Part shown: one piece after another, positions 38,078-48,990 of the stretch
Layout of the letters: each line of letters starts with the position of its first letter
Numbering within the stretch: the first letter of the stretch is position 1
From: Gammaproteobacteria bacterium
GTDB lineage: Bacteria; Pseudomonadota; Gammaproteobacteria; Enterobacterales; Kangiellaceae
Reading direction: 5' to 3'
Length of the DNA: 64,000 bases
Assembly: GCA_013373375.1 (NCBI GenBank)
Contig: JABXHY010000027.1
Location: forward strand, 1-64,000
The notes under the pieces: generated by a model
Seen by the model: only the letters and a program-made list of their open reading frames with translations
What the model was told of the DNA's origin: nothing
Database searches by the model: none
Position numbers and translations under genes: made by a program

Positions 38078-39769
38078 ATGTCAAAATCAATAAATGATAT
38101 AATCATAAGTGAAAGTCAGCGACTCGAGCTCAAAAATGAAATTACGTTATTAAAAACATGGAACCTCACCCACCGCCAGCTCTGTGATATCGAGCTGCTA
38201 TTAAACGGCGGCTTTTCACCTCTTACAGGCTTCCTTTCTCAATCAGATTACCAATCTGTCTTGGACTCCGTGCGTCTTTCGTCTGGAGAGCTTTGGCCTA
38301 TTCCAATTAACTTAGATGTTTCGAGCGATTTCGCTGCCAAGATTAGCGTCGGTGAGAAAGTCGTGTTACGGGATCCAGAAGGGGTGGCTCTGGCGATTAT
38401 TGAAGTAGCCGATATCTGGCAGCCAGATAAGCTAGAGGAAGCGCAAAAAGTATATGGGACTCAAGACATGGCGCATCCAGCGGTTGACTACCTATTGAAC
38501 AAAGCGGGTGATATATATTTGGGCGGTAAAGTGATTGGTTTGGAGCTTCCGCGTCATTATGATTATTTAGCCCTAAGACATACGCCGGCTGAGTTAAAAG
38601 CGCAGTTTGAGAAGCAAGGTTGGAAAAAGGTAGTTGCTTTTCAGACCCGCAATCCAATGCACAGAGCACATCAGGAATTAACGTTTCGTGCGGCGCGAGA
38701 GCAAGAGGCTAACTTGCTAATTCATCCTGTCGTTGGAATGACAAAGCCAGGTGATATCGATCATTACAGCCGCGTTAGGTGTTATCAGCACGTGCTGAAT
38801 CAATACCCTGAACAGACAACCATGCTAAGTTTACTGCCTCTCGCCATGCGGATGGGTGGCCCTCGCGAAGCATTGTGGCATGCGGTTATCAGAAAAAACT
38901 ATGGCTGTACTCATCTCATAGTCGGACGAGATCACGCAGGCCCGGGTAAAGACTCGCAAGGTAATGACTTTTATGGGCCATATGACGCTCAAGAACTGTT
39001 AAAGCAGCATGAAGAAGAGCTGGGCATTAAAATGGTGCCATTTCAAATGATGGTCTATGTGAAAGAAAAAGCCGAGTATATGCCGATTGATGATGTTGAA
39101 GAGGGTATGACCGTATTAAATATTTCGGGCACCGAAGTTCGTCGTCGTTTGCAAGAAGGTTTGGAAATTCCGGACTGGTTTTCTTACCCAGAAGTGGTCG
39201 CTGAACTACGAAAAACCAACCCACCTCGACATAAACAGGGCGTGACAGTCTTTTTCACTGGCTTGTCTGGCGCAGGTAAGTCGACGATAGCCAATGCTTT
39301 GATGATTAAGTTTTTGGAACGTGGAAATCGACCTGTAACACTGCTTGATGGCGATATCGTGAGAAAACATCTGTCGAGTGAGTTAGGCTTTAGTAAAGAG
39401 CATCGGAACATCAATATTCTGCGAATTGGCTATGTCGCCAGTGAAATTACCAAGAATCGGGGCATCGCGATTTGTGCACCAATTGCTCCTTACCGACAGA
39501 CTCGAAGAGAAGTGCGTGAAATGATCGAGGAGTATGGTGGTTTCATCGAAGTCCATGTGGCGACTTCGTTGGAAGAATGTGAGCGACGCGATCGCAAAGG
39601 ACTTTACGCTCTTGCTCGTGAAGGAAAGATAAAAGAGTTTACTGGTATTAGCGATCCCTACGAAGAACCAGAGAATCCTGAAGTCGTTATTGATACCGAA
39701 AATTGTACACCTGAAGAGGCTGCCCAGCTTATTTTTTTGAAGCTAGAGAGTCTAGGTTACATTAAATAG
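38078..39769 (+). CDS. Bifunctional sulfate adenylyltransferase / adenylylsulfate kinase (PAPS synthase)
   Basis: 563 residues. The N-terminal ATP sulfurylase has the motif QTRNPMHRAHQE near residue 188 and VGRDHAGPGKDSQG near residue 285. The C-terminal APS kinase has the P-loop FTGLSGAGKST near residue 394 and RIGYVASEITKNRGIAICA. It turns sulfate and ATP into APS and then PAPS, the donor for sulfation. Standard assimilation in gammaproteobacteria uses CysDN and CysC, so a Sat-CysC fusion inside a polysaccharide locus suggests sulfation of sugars. No sulfotransferase gene is visible in the window. A strong terminator follows. Confidence 0.92.
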   Translation: MSKSINDIIISESQRLELKNEITLLKTWNLTHRQLCDIELLLNGGFSPLTGFLSQSDYQSVLDSVRLSSGELWPIPINLDVSSDFAAKISVGEKVVLRDPEGVALAIIEVADIWQPDKLEEAQKVYGTQDMAHPAVDYLLNKAGDIYLGGKVIGLELPRHYDYLALRHTPAELKAQFEKQGWKKVVAFQTRNPMHRAHQELTFRAAREQEANLLIHPVVGMTKPGDIDHYSRVRCYQHVLNQYPEQTTMLSLLPLAMRMGGPREALWHAVIRKNYGCTHLIVGRDHAGPGKDSQGNDFYGPYDAQELLKQHEEELGIKMVPFQMMVYVKEKAEYMPIDDVEEGMTVLNISGTEVRRRLQEGLEIPDWFSYPEVVAELRKTNPPRHKQGVTVFFTGLSGAGKSTIANALMIKFLERGNRPVTLLDGDIVRKHLSSELGFSKEHRNINILRIGYVASEITKNRGIAICAPIAPYRQTRREVREMIEEYGGFIEVHVATSLEECERRDRKGLYALAREGKIKEFTGISDPYEEPENPEVVIDTENCTPEEAAQLIFLKLESLGYIK

Positions 39770-39793
39770 CTTAAAATCTATTCTTCAAAAGAG

Positions 39794-39819
39794 AAAAGGT
39801 CGCATTAGCGGCCTTTTTT
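39794..39819 (+). terminator. Rho-independent terminator after the PAPS synthase gene
   Basis: AAAAGGTCGC pairs with GCGGCCTTTT (39794-39803 with 39808-39817, one G-T pair) around ATTA, then T to 39819. Confidence 0.88.
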
Positions 39820-39925
39820 CGTTTGAAAACAATGAGTAATTGATGACAATGTATGAAGTGATAACTAGAAACTTTTGCCTTTCTACTTTAAGCTAACCTT
39901 TAAATAGATAAATCACCGTGTATAT

Positions 39926-40828
39926 ATGAAAAAAGTAAGTAAAGCGGTTATTCCGGTGGCTGGATTAGGCACCAGAATGCTTCCCGCGACCAAAGCGATT
40001 CCTAAAGAAATGCTTCCGATCGTGGATAAGCCGTTGATTCAATACATTGTTAATGAATGTGCGGCTGCCGGGGTGACGGAAATAGTCTTGGTGACGCATT
40101 CGTCTAAAAATGCCATAGAGAACCATTTCGATACCTCATTTGAGCTTGAGTCGACCTTGGAAAAGCGGGTTAAGCGACAATTGCTTGATGAAATCCAATC
40201 CATTTGTCCTCCCGAAGTGACTATAATGCACGTTCGTCAAGGTGTTGCGAAAGGCCTTGGGCATGCTGTATTAACCGCAAGGCCGGTGGTTGGTAATGAG
40301 CCTTTTGTGGTTGTACTTCCCGATGTGATCATCGATCAATATCACTCTGATCTTGCGAGCGAAAACCTTGCTGCAATGATTCAAAACTTTAATCAAACAG
40401 GCGCAAATCAGATAATGGTAGAGCCTGTGCCTGATTCTCAAGTCGAAAAGTACGGCATTGTGGATTGTGATGGCGCGATTTTAGGACCAGGTAAAACATC
40501 TCCAATCAAACAGATCGTAGAAAAACCTAAGCGATCGGAAGCTCCCTCGAATATGTCGGTGGTGGGCCGGTATGTTTTCTCTGAAACAATTTGGGAGTTG
40601 TTAAAACACACCGCTCCTGGTGCGGGTGATGAAATCCAATTAACCGATGCAATCGCCAGTTTGCTAGAAAAAGAGGCGGTCGAAGCCTTTCATATGACAG
40701 GAAAGTCTCACGACTGTGGATCAAAAATAGGCTACATGAATGCATTTCTCGAGTATGGGTTGCGACACGAAGAAGTCGGCGAACGCTTTGCTGATTTAGT
40801 ATCGGGCGTCGCAAATAAAACGAGTTAA
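39926..40828 (+). CDS. galU: UTP-glucose-1-phosphate uridylyltransferase
   Basis: 300 residues. The N-terminal [20 protein letters not shown] and [12 protein letters not shown] are GalU signatures, with [12 protein letters not shown] and [10 protein letters not shown] later. It makes UDP-glucose, used by Ugd (next gene) and GalE (10536). Confidence 0.96.
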   Translation: MKKVSKAVIPVAGLGTRMLPATKAIPKEMLPIVDKPLIQYIVNECAAAGVTEIVLVTHSSKNAIENHFDTSFELESTLEKRVKRQLLDEIQSICPPEVTIMHVRQGVAKGLGHAVLTARPVVGNEPFVVVLPDVIIDQYHSDLASENLAAMIQNFNQTGANQIMVEPVPDSQVEKYGIVDCDGAILGPGKTSPIKQIVEKPKRSEAPSNMSVVGRYVFSETIWELLKHTAPGAGDEIQLTDAIASLLEKEAVEAFHMTGKSHDCGSKIGYMNAFLEYGLRHEEVGERFADLVSGVANKTS

Positions 40829-40865
40829 TTTTTTTAAATCTGAATTTTTAATCGAAGAATAAATT

Positions 40866-42206
40866 ATGAAAGTAACAGTTTTTGGTATTGGTTACGTCGG
40901 GCTAGTACAAGGTGCCGTATTATCATCCGTCGGACATGATGTGATATGTGTTGATGTTGATCAATCTAAAGTGGACAAGCTTAATCAAGGCGTTATACCA
41001 ATTTACGAACCCGGACTAACGCCTTTAGTGAAGGAAAATGAAGAAGCTGGGCGGTTAAAGTTCACGACAGATGCTAAAGCTGCGGTTGAACATGGTGACT
41101 TTCAGTTTATCGCGGTTGGGACTCCGCCAGACGAAGACGGTTCTGCGGACTTAAAGTATGTATTGAGCGTCGCCGAGACGATTGCCAATTATATGCGGAC
41201 ACCTAAAGTAATTATTAATAAATCGACCGTTCCAGTAGGCACGGCTGATAAAGTTACACTCAAAGTTAATGAAACTTTGAACCAGCTTTCAAAGTCGATA
41301 GATTTTTCTGTTGTCTCAAATCCAGAATTTTTAAAAGAGGGAGCCGCGGTTAATGATTGTCTTCGTCCTGATCGCATTATTATTGGAACTTCCGATAAGC
41401 AAGTAGAAGAAAAAATGCGAGAGTTATACGCTCCGTTTAATCGTAATCACGACAAAGTTATTGTGATGGATGTGCGTTCGGCTGAGCTCACCAAGTATGC
41501 GGCTAATTGTATGTTGGCGACGAAAATTTCATTTATGAACGAAATGGCAAATTTAGCAGAAAAATTGGGAGCCGATATTGAGGCCGTGCGTCACGGTATT
41601 GGTTCTGATCCGCGCATCGGCTATCAATTTATTTACCCCGGTTGTGGTTATGGCGGTTCATGCTTCCCAAAAGATGTGCAGGCACTTGTGAAAACTGCCA
41701 ATGCAATCGGTCATCAACCAAAAATTTTGGAAGCAGTAGAAGCAACGAATTATGCTCAAAAGGACAAGCTATTCTCTTACTTAAAAGACTATTTTAAAGG
41801 TGACTTATCTGGAAAGCGAATCGCGCTTTGGGGCTTAAGTTTTAAACCTAATACTGACGATATGCGGGAAGCCTCTAGTCGCCGTTTTATGGAATTAGCA
41901 TGGGAAGCGGGATGTTCTATCCAGGCGTTTGACCCGGAAGCTATGAATGAAACTCAACGTATTTATGGTCAACGTGAAGACTTGACGTTAGTTGGAACCA
42001 AAGAGTCGGCGTTGAAAGAGGCTGATGCTTTGGTCATTTGTACTGAGTGGAGTGAGTTTCGTGCGCCGGACTTCGACTTAATTAAATCGACGCTTAAGTC
42101 GCCGGTAATTATTGATGGGCGAAATATGTACGATCCCGAAACTATTGAGGGTAAAGGTATTGCTTATTATGCGATCGGTCGAGGACGTTCCGTCAAAGCG
42201 GTTTAG
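40866..42206 (+). CDS. ugd: UDP-glucose 6-dehydrogenase
   Basis: 446 residues. NAD-binding [41 protein letters not shown] and the catalytic [16 protein letters not shown] are intact. It makes UDP-glucuronate. It follows galU by 37 bases, so precursor and enzyme are co-transcribed. A terminator ends the pair. Confidence 0.96.
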   Translation: MKVTVFGIGYVGLVQGAVLSSVGHDVICVDVDQSKVDKLNQGVIPIYEPGLTPLVKENEEAGRLKFTTDAKAAVEHGDFQFIAVGTPPDEDGSADLKYVLSVAETIANYMRTPKVIINKSTVPVGTADKVTLKVNETLNQLSKSIDFSVVSNPEFLKEGAAVNDCLRPDRIIIGTSDKQVEEKMRELYAPFNRNHDKVIVMDVRSAELTKYAANCMLATKISFMNEMANLAEKLGADIEAVRHGIGSDPRIGYQFIYPGCGYGGSCFPKDVQALVKTANAIGHQPKILEAVEATNYAQKDKLFSYLKDYFKGDLSGKRIALWGLSFKPNTDDMREASSRRFMELAWEAGCSIQAFDPEAMNETQRIYGQREDLTLVGTKESALKEADALVICTEWSEFRAPDFDLIKSTLKSPVIIDGRNMYDPETIEGKGIAYYAIGRGRSVKAV

Positions 42207-42228
42207 ACTTCTACCGTTAAGATTAACG

Positions 42229-42252
42229 ACGGCGCTTTCTGCGCCGTTTTTT
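42229..42252 (+). terminator. Rho-independent terminator after ugd
   Basis: ACGGCGC and GCGCCGT form a 7-bp GC-rich stem around TTTCT, followed by TTTTT. Confidence 0.92.
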
Positions 42253-42280
42253 ATAGCTCAATATTTAAATGGAAATGAAG

Positions 42281-43651
42281 ATGACACAACTCACCTGCTT
42301 TAAAGCCTACGATATTCGCGGAAAACTTGGTGAAGAGCTTAACGAAGATATCGCGTATCGAATTGGTCGAGCGTACGGAGAATACCTGCAGCCAAAAACG
42401 GTATGCGTTGGTGGTGACGTAAGAGCAACATCAGAAGATTTGAAACAAGCACTCGCTCAAGGTTTAAACGATGCCGGTGTTGATGTGATTGATTTGGGTA
42501 TGACAGGGACGGAAGAAGTTTATTTTGCTACCAAGCATTTAAAGCTAGATGGTGGCATTGAAGTTACGGCAAGCCATAATCCGATTGACTACAATGGTAT
42601 GAAGTTGGTAAGAGAAGACTCAAAACCGATCAGCGGCGATACCGGTCTGCTCGATATAAAACGTTTAGCGGAAGAAAATAGTTTTTCTGAGCCGGCAAAA
42701 GACAAAGGAAAATTAATCAAGCAGTCCGTGTTGAACGAATATGTACAACATCTTCTGACTTATATCGATGAGGCATCATTAAAGCCGTTAAAGGCTGTAG
42801 TGAACTCGGGCAATGGTGCGGCAGGGCATGTTATCGATGCCATTGAAACAGAGTTCAATAAGCGAAATCTTGGCATAGAGTTTATCAAAGTGCATCATCA
42901 GCCCGATGCAACTTTCCCAAACGGTATTCCCAATCCTCTTTTGCCTGAAAACCGAGCCGATACGATCGCTGCAATTAAAGAGCACAAAGCAGACATTGGT
43001 ATCGCGTTTGATGGTGACTTCGACCGTTGTTTTCTATTCGATGAAAATGCCGAGTTTATTGAGGGCTACTATATCGTTGGTTTATTGGCAGAAGCTTTTC
43101 TGCAGAAAGATCCGAATCAAACTGTGCTTTATGATCCCCGCTTAACCTGGAATACACAATCGATAGTTGATTCTGCTGGTGGAAAAGCAGTAATGTGCAA
43201 AACCGGTCATGCCTTTATAAAAGAGAGAATGCGAAAAGAAGACGCCGTATATGGCGGAGAAATGAGTGCTCATCATTATTTTCGTGACTTTGCTTACTGC
43301 GATAGTGGCATGATCCCGTGGTTGTTAGTGATTGAACTATTAAGTCGTCGCAATCAGTCATTATCATCTATGGTGTCGGAAAGAATTAAAGCGTTCCCAT
43401 CGCCGGGAGAAATAAACTCGAAAGTGGCGGACGCGGATAAAACCATTGAAAAAGTCCTCAAAGTATATCAAGACAATGCAAAAGCCGTAGATTCTACCGA
43501 TGGCATCGGTATTGAATTTGATAACTGGCGTTTTAACCTTCGTAAATCGAATACTGAGCCCGTGATTCGCTTAAACCTTGAAACTCGTAGTGATACTGAG
43601 TTGATGGAGCAAAAAACCGAAGAGCTACTCAAGCTTATTCGTGAAAATTAG
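42281..43651 (+). CDS. manB: Phosphomannomutase
   Basis: 456 residues from ATG 42281 ([19 protein letters not shown]), the same N-terminus and length as E. coli CpsG. Two in-frame ATGs lie just upstream (42269, 42275). The phosphoserine loop [12 protein letters not shown], the metal-binding FDGDFDRCF and the sugar-binding [10 protein letters not shown] are present. It converts mannose-6-phosphate to mannose-1-phosphate for ManC. The last 172 bases are repeated at 51419-51590, which marks the edge of an inserted or exchanged cassette. Confidence 0.95.
   Translation: MTQLTCFKAYDIRGKLGEELNEDIAYRIGRAYGEYLQPKTVCVGGDVRATSEDLKQALAQGLNDAGVDVIDLGMTGTEEVYFATKHLKLDGGIEVTASHNPIDYNGMKLVREDSKPISGDTGLLDIKRLAEENSFSEPAKDKGKLIKQSVLNEYVQHLLTYIDEASLKPLKAVVNSGNGAAGHVIDAIETEFNKRNLGIEFIKVHHQPDATFPNGIPNPLLPENRADTIAAIKEHKADIGIAFDGDFDRCFLFDENAEFIEGYYIVGLLAEAFLQKDPNQTVLYDPRLTWNTQSIVDSAGGKAVMCKTGHAFIKERMRKEDAVYGGEMSAHHYFRDFAYCDSGMIPWLLVIELLSRRNQSLSSMVSERIKAFPSPGEINSKVADADKTIEKVLKVYQDNAKAVDSTDGIGIEFDNWRFNLRKSNTEPVIRLNLETRSDTELMEQKTEELLKLIREN
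43480..43651 (+). repeat. Direct repeat, upstream copy (manB 3' end)
   Basis: These 172 bases are the 3' end of the complete manB gene. They match 51419-51590 without gaps; I count 10 differences, about 94% identity. The two copies are 7,939 bases apart in the same orientation. Confidence 0.95.
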
Positions 43652-43891
43652 TAAAGTCATGAGTTGAATTTAGCACACAAACATTTTACTTAGAAAATGT
43701 AACTCGCTTTATTCTAGACTTTTTTACAAATGACTTCTCCATTAAGAGCTGCTTCAAAATAAGACTTCTGGTTATTTGCGGAAAGCGCAGTTATGATGCA
43801 ATTAGTAAGTAATACTAAAATGCATTAATTTATAACTGATAAAAGATCTGCTAAACCTTTGTTATGATTTATTTTAGTTTGAGTGAGTTTG

Positions 43892-44962
43892 ATGCGAATA
43901 TTGGTAACAGGTGGTGCGGGATTTATTGGTTCGGCAGTGGTACGTCACATTATAAATAATACTGATAACTCGGTAGTCAATGTCGATAAACTTACATATG
44001 CTGGTAACTTAAATTCGGTAGCTGACGTCGCGCAAAACAGCCGCTATGTATTTGAACAAGAAGATATCTGCAATGCTGAAGCAATGGCGAAGCTCTTCGA
44101 CATTCACAAGCCAGATGCGGTTATGCATTTAGCTGCTGAAAGCCACGTAGATCGTTCAATCGATGGTCCGGCAGCGTTTATCGAAACTAATATTATTGGT
44201 ACTTACACCTTGCTTGAAGTTGCGCGTAATTACTGGAAAGCTATACCAGAAGCGCATAAAAGTGCATTTCGCTTTCACCATATCTCTACGGACGAAGTGT
44301 ACGGTGATTTGCATGGGACGGACGACTTATTCACCGAAACTACGCCTTACGCGCCAAGTAGTCCGTATTCGGCCAGTAAAGCCAGTTCAGATCATTTGGT
44401 TAGAGCTTGGCAGCGTACTTACGGATTTCCGGTAATCGTTACCAATTGCTCTAATAACTATGGCCCTTATCATTTCCCGGAAAAACTAATACCGCTGATG
44501 ATCTTAAATGCCCTTGCGGGTAAACCGCTGCCGGTGTATGGAAAAGGCAACCAGATCCGCGATTGGCTGTATGTAGAAGATCATGCCCGCGCCTTATATA
44601 AAGTAGTCACCGAGGGTGTTGTTGGTGAAACTTACAATATTGGCGGCCATAACGAAAAGCAAAATATCGACGTGGTAAAAACCCTGTGCGCCATTTTGGA
44701 AGAGCTAGCACCTGTTGCGCATTCATCACTGGATATTCCAAACTACGAGAGTTTAATCACTTACGTACAAGACAGGCCGGGCCATGACCTGCGCTACGCC
44801 ATTGACGCCAGCAAAATAGAACGTGAATTAGGCTGGAAGCCAGAAGAAACGTTTGAAACCGGTTTGCGCAAAACCGTGCAGTGGTATTTAGCGAACAAAG
44901 ACTGGTGGCAAGCCGTGCTGGATGGCAGCTACAAATTGGAACGTTTAGGACAGGGAGATTAA
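43892..44962 (+). CDS. rfbB: dTDP-glucose 4,6-dehydratase
   Basis: 356 residues from ATG 43892 (GTG 43883 is also in frame). Motifs are [42 protein letters not shown] and [20 protein letters not shown]. It makes dTDP-4-keto-6-deoxyglucose, the shared precursor of dTDP-rhamnose and dTDP-Fuc4N in this cassette. G+C is low at the 5' end and rises from about 44.3 kb on, so the gene may be a recombinant. Confidence 0.95.
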   Translation: MRILVTGGAGFIGSAVVRHIINNTDNSVVNVDKLTYAGNLNSVADVAQNSRYVFEQEDICNAEAMAKLFDIHKPDAVMHLAAESHVDRSIDGPAAFIETNIIGTYTLLEVARNYWKAIPEAHKSAFRFHHISTDEVYGDLHGTDDLFTETTPYAPSSPYSASKASSDHLVRAWQRTYGFPVIVTNCSNNYGPYHFPEKLIPLMILNALAGKPLPVYGKGNQIRDWLYVEDHARALYKVVTEGVVGETYNIGGHNEKQNIDVVKTLCAILEELAPVAHSSLDIPNYESLITYVQDRPGHDLRYAIDASKIERELGWKPEETFETGLRKTVQWYLANKDWWQAVLDGSYKLERLGQGD

Positions 44963-44964
44963 GT

Positions 44965-45840
44965 ATGGCATATAAAGGTATTGTATTAGCAGGCGGGTCA
45001 GGTACAAGGTTGTACCCCATTACCCGCGGTGTATCTAAGCAATTGCTGCCTATTTACGACAAACCCATGGTGTATTACCCGATCTCAACACTAATGCTGG
45101 CGGGTATCCGTGACATTTTAATTATTTCCACACCCGATGATATTGACGGCTTTAAGCGGTTGTTGGGTGACGGCAGTGCTTTTGGCGTTAACTTTAGCTA
45201 CGCCGTGCAGCCTAGCCCAGATGGCTTGGCGCAAGCGTTTCTAATTGGCGAAGAATTTATCGGTAACGATAACTCCTGTTTGGTGTTGGGCGATAACATC
45301 TATTACGGTCAGTCGTTCTCTAAAACACTGAAAAGCGCCGCAGCACGTGACAGCGGTGCAACTGTATTTGGTTATATGGTGAAAGATCCAGAGCGCTTTG
45401 GCGTGGTCGAATTTGATAAAGACATGAAAACAGTGTCTATCGAAGAAAAGCCGACCAAGCCCAAGTCTAACTATGCGGTTACCGGCTTGTATTTCTATGA
45501 TAACAGTGTGGTTGAGTTGGCCAAGCAGGTTAAGCCTTCTGCCCGTGGTGAGCTGGAAATAACCACGCTTAACCAAATGTACTTAGAAGCCGGGAAGCTT
45601 AATGTCGAAATTCTAGGCCGTGGTTTTGCCTGGTTAGATACTGGCACCCACAAGAGTTTGCACGAGGCGTCGTCTTTTGTACAAACTATAGAGCATGTAC
45701 AAGGCCTTAAAATCGCCTGTCTTGAAGAAATTGCCTGGCGTAATGGTTGGTTAACCACCGAGCAGGTGCTGCAACTGGCCAAACCGATGCTGAAAAACGA
45801 ATACGGTCAATATTTAACCCGGTTAGTATCATGCAGCTAA
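44965..45840 (+). CDS. rfbA: Glucose-1-phosphate thymidylyltransferase
   Basis: 291 residues from ATG 44965, preceded by AGGGAGA; the frame stays open upstream inside rfbB but that part is not RfbA-like. Motifs: [49 protein letters not shown] and [11 protein letters not shown]. It makes dTDP-glucose. It begins two bases after the rfbB stop. Confidence 0.96.
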   Translation: MAYKGIVLAGGSGTRLYPITRGVSKQLLPIYDKPMVYYPISTLMLAGIRDILIISTPDDIDGFKRLLGDGSAFGVNFSYAVQPSPDGLAQAFLIGEEFIGNDNSCLVLGDNIYYGQSFSKTLKSAAARDSGATVFGYMVKDPERFGVVEFDKDMKTVSIEEKPTKPKSNYAVTGLYFYDNSVVELAKQVKPSARGELEITTLNQMYLEAGKLNVEILGRGFAWLDTGTHKSLHEASSFVQTIEHVQGLKIACLEEIAWRNGWLTTEQVLQLAKPMLKNEYGQYLTRLVSCS

Positions 45841-46721
45841 CACCACAGTTAAAAGTCGCCGTTACTGGGGCCAACGGCCAGTTAGGCTATCAGTTAGCTC
45901 AAAAGCTTGCTGATAAGGTTACCTTATTGGCGTTAGACCGTGCCGCGCTTGATATTGCTAATAATGCTCAGGTGGAAGAAACACTGTCTACTTTTGCCCC
46001 AGATGTAATAATAAATGGCGCTGCTTACACGGCGGTAGATAAAGCCGAGCAAGAGCCAGAACTCGCAAAAGGGATTAACGAGACAGGCCCACAAAACCTA
46101 GCGAAAGTCGCCACTAAATTAGGCGCTGTGTTAATCCATGTGTCTACCGATTACGTTTTCGATGGCCAAAACGATACGCCCTATGTGGAAACCGATTCCA
46201 CTAACCCGCAAAGCACCTATGGCCTAACCAAGCTGAGCGGCGAGCAGGCGATAGTAAACAACTGTGCCAAATACATTATTCTGCGCACTGCCTCGGTATT
46301 TGCCGAGCAAGGCAATAACTTTGTAAAAACCATGCTGCGCCTGGCGCAAAACCGGCCAGAATTAGGTGTGGTGGCCGACCAAATAGTCGGCCCAACCTAT
46401 GCCGGTGATATTGCAGAAGCGATTATCAGCATCGTGTCTCAATTGGATGATGAGAATGAGCAGCGCTTCGGAATATACCACTACAGTGGTGCACCCTATG
46501 TGAGCTGGCATCAGTTTGCCTGCAGTATTTTCGAGCAAGCCGCTCAGCAGAAGCTTATAGCCCATGCGCCTAAGGTAAATGCTATAACGACAGCACAATA
46601 CCCAACGCCTGCTAAGCGCCCGGCACTTTCTATGCTTAACTGCAGCAAAATTGAGAGAGCGTTTGCTGTTTCACCATCAAATTGGCAGGCAGCTTTAAGT
46701 GACTTAAGGTTATACAAGTGA
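45831..46721 (+). CDS. rfbD: dTDP-4-dehydrorhamnose reductase
   Basis: 296 residues from ATG 45831, overlapping the end of rfbA by 10 bases. Motifs: [47 protein letters not shown] and [12 protein letters not shown] (Tyr-x3-Lys). It performs the last step to dTDP-L-rhamnose. Coding is richer in G+C than in the genes on either side of the rfb block. Confidence 0.95.
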   Translation: MQLTPQLKVAVTGANGQLGYQLAQKLADKVTLLALDRAALDIANNAQVEETLSTFAPDVIINGAAYTAVDKAEQEPELAKGINETGPQNLAKVATKLGAVLIHVSTDYVFDGQNDTPYVETDSTNPQSTYGLTKLSGEQAIVNNCAKYIILRTASVFAEQGNNFVKTMLRLAQNRPELGVVADQIVGPTYAGDIAEAIISIVSQLDDENEQRFGIYHYSGAPYVSWHQFACSIFEQAAQQKLIAHAPKVNAITTAQYPTPAKRPALSMLNCSKIERAFAVSPSNWQAALSDLRLYK

Positions 46722-46726
46722 AAGCT

Positions 46727-47263
46727 ATGAAAGTTATAGATACCGCTATTCCAGATGTAAAAATTATTGAGCCTGCTGTTTTTGGTGACGAGCGCGGCTT
46801 TTTCATGGAAACCTGGAATCAGCGAGTGTTTGATGAAAAAGTTGCAAAGCGTGTTTTTGTTCAAGACAATCATTCATTGTCACATAAGGGTGTATTAAGA
46901 GGTTTGCATTATCAAATCGCTCCGTATGAGCAGGGAAAGTTAGTATGTGTTATTTCCGGAAGCGTCTATGATGTTGCAGTAGATATCAGGATAAGTTCAG
47001 GTACTTATGGGCAGCATGTTGCGGTTGAGCTTACAGCTGCCAATAAACGAATGCTGTGGATACCAGAAGGCTTTGCGCATGGTTTCCTTACATTAGAAGA
47101 CAATACTGTCTTTGCGTACAAGACAACTGGATATTATGATAAATCCTCTGAACGAGCCCTGCATTGGAAATCAAGTCTTTTAAATATTGGTTGGCCGGAA
47201 ATGAAAGACGTCATTGTAAATGAAAAAGATGCAAATGCACCTTCTTTTGAACGTGTGTTTTAA
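46727..47263 (+). CDS. rfbC: dTDP-4-dehydrorhamnose 3,5-epimerase
   Basis: 178 residues from ATG 46727 (KVIDTAIPDVKIIEP, as in the family); a GTG at 46718 in a GTGA overlap with rfbD is also possible. Motifs are FGDERGFFMETW, DNHSLSHKGVLRGLHYQ with the catalytic His, and PEGFAHGFLTLED. It completes the rfbBADC set for dTDP-L-rhamnose. Confidence 0.95.
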   Translation: MKVIDTAIPDVKIIEPAVFGDERGFFMETWNQRVFDEKVAKRVFVQDNHSLSHKGVLRGLHYQIAPYEQGKLVCVISGSVYDVAVDIRISSGTYGQHVAVELTAANKRMLWIPEGFAHGFLTLEDNTVFAYKTTGYYDKSSERALHWKSSLLNIGWPEMKDVIVNEKDANAPSFERVF

Positions 47264-47293
47264 TGAAATCATTAGTGTTTGAGAGGGAGTTTT

Positions 47294-47860
47294 ATGGCGT
47301 ATTTAAGTCAAAGTCAGATCGATAGATTAGGGTTTAAAGCTGTTGGAAAAAATGTAAAAATTAGTGACAAGGCGGCTATCTACAACCCTGAAAAAATTTC
47401 TATTGGTGATAATTCAAGGATAGATGATTTTTGTATTATTTCAGGAATAGTTGAAATTGGTAGGTATTGTCATATAACGCCTATGTGTCTGGTGGCAGGC
47501 GGTGAGCTAGGTGTTTTTTTGTCTGATTTTGTAACGCTCGCTTATGGCGTAAAAATCTTTTCACAAAGTGACGATTATTCTGGCGAGTCAATGGTCAATT
47601 CATTAATACCCAAGAAATATAAGAATGAAAAGTTCGCGCCAGTGCTCATCGGAAAGCAAGTAATTATAGGCACAAACGCGGTGGTGTTCCCCGGAGTTAT
47701 AATTAACGAGGGGTGCTCTATTGGAGCTATGTCCCTAGTGGTCAATTCAACCGAAGAGTGGGGTATCTACTATGGGATTCCTGCACGCAGAAAATCAAAT
47801 AGAAGTAAGAATATTTTAGACTTGGAAAGTGAATTTTTAGCGGAATATAATGATATATGA
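47294..47860 (+). CDS. Hexapeptide-repeat sugar acyltransferase
   Basis: 188 residues from ATG 47294 (AGAGGGAG upstream). Left-handed beta-helix repeats appear as ISIGDNSRIDDFCIISG, VEIGRYCHI, VLIGKQVIIGTNAVVFPG and VIINEGCSIGAMSLVV, and it ends in IYYGIPARR, usual for NDP-amino-sugar N-acetyltransferases such as FdtC and VioB. It overlaps the wecE start (ATGA), so acetylation of the 4-amino group of dTDP-Fuc4N is the likely job. O-acetylation of the repeat is the alternative. Confidence 0.8.
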   Translation: MAYLSQSQIDRLGFKAVGKNVKISDKAAIYNPEKISIGDNSRIDDFCIISGIVEIGRYCHITPMCLVAGGELGVFLSDFVTLAYGVKIFSQSDDYSGESMVNSLIPKKYKNEKFAPVLIGKQVIIGTNAVVFPGVIINEGCSIGAMSLVVNSTEEWGIYYGIPARRKSNRSKNILDLESEFLAEYNDI

Positions 47861-48987
47861 TACCTTTTAATAAGCCTGCTTTAGTTGGTAATGAGTTATC
47901 ATACATTGCTGACTCTGTCACTAGTGGAAAAATATCTGGTGATGGTAAATATACAAAAAAGTGTAATGAATTCTTTGAATTTAAATATGGCTTCAAAAAG
48001 GTTCTTCTTACGACCTCATGCACTGATGCTTTAGAGATGTCCGCAATACTTATTGACATTTCACAAGGTGATGAAGTAATTGCACCTTCTTATACTTTTG
48101 TATCTACCGTTAATGCGTTTGTACTTCGAGGTGCAAACATTGTATTTGCAGATAGTTCTAAAGATAATCCGAATATTGATCCAGAACACATAGAATCACT
48201 AATTACGCCCAAGACAAAAGCTATAGTAGTTGTACATTATGCAGGTATTTCTTGCGATATGGATAAAATATTAGATATAGCACAGAAGCATGGGCTTTAT
48301 ATAGTTGAAGACGCAGCTCAAGCAATTGACTCCTTTTATAAAGGAAGGAGGCTTGGTAGCATAGGTGATTTAGGAACATTTTCTTTCCACGAGACTAAAA
48401 ATATTATCTCTGGTGAGGGTGGGCTTTTAGCTGTTAATAATGAGAACTTTGTAAAACGGGCCGAAATTATTAGAGAAAAGGGTACAAATCGGAGCTCATT
48501 TTTTAGAGGAGAAGTCGACAAATATGGTTGGGTGGATATAGGTTCTTCGTTTTTACCATCTGATTTAAATGCAGCTTATTTGTATGGCCAATTAGAAAAT
48601 TTAGATTTAATACAAGCTAAGCGTAAAGAGTTATGGAGCAAGTACTTTTATTTGTTAGAAGGTCTTCAAGCAAGAGGCCTTGTAACTATGCCTTACATAC
48701 CAGATTACGCAACGAATAATGCCCATATGTTTTACTTGGTTTGTCGTAGTTTGAGTGAGAGAACTGCGTTCATATCTTATTTGAAAGAAAATGGTGTCTT
48801 AGCAGTCTTTCATTATATATCACTCCACAAGAGTCCTTATTTTAGTAAAAAATATAAGGGAGAAGACCTCACTAACTGTGACCGATATAGTGATTGCTTA
48901 GTTCGACTGCCGCTTTATTTTGATCTCTCATGCAGTCAAGTAGAGTTAATTGCTGAACTAGCCCTTGATTTCTTTGATAAGGTTTAA
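47857..48987 (+). CDS. wecE: dTDP-4-amino-4,6-dideoxygalactose transaminase
   Basis: 376 residues, the DegT/DnrJ/EryC1 fold and close to E. coli WecE throughout: MIPFNKPALVGNELSYI, GDEVIAPSYTFVSTVNAFVL, VEDAAQAIDSF, FSFHETKNIISGEGG (PLP Lys), EIIREKGTNRS and FHYISLHKSP. It makes dTDP-4-amino-4,6-dideoxygalactose from the RfbB product. No enterobacterial common antigen operon is present, so the sugar probably enters this polysaccharide. Confidence 0.92.
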   Translation: MIPFNKPALVGNELSYIADSVTSGKISGDGKYTKKCNEFFEFKYGFKKVLLTTSCTDALEMSAILIDISQGDEVIAPSYTFVSTVNAFVLRGANIVFADSSKDNPNIDPEHIESLITPKTKAIVVVHYAGISCDMDKILDIAQKHGLYIVEDAAQAIDSFYKGRRLGSIGDLGTFSFHETKNIISGEGGLLAVNNENFVKRAEIIREKGTNRSSFFRGEVDKYGWVDIGSSFLPSDLNAAYLYGQLENLDLIQAKRKELWSKYFYLLEGLQARGLVTMPYIPDYATNNAHMFYLVCRSLSERTAFISYLKENGVLAVFHYISLHKSPYFSKKYKGEDLTNCDRYSDCLVRLPLYFDLSCSQVELIAELALDFFDKV

Positions 48988-48990
48988 TGG

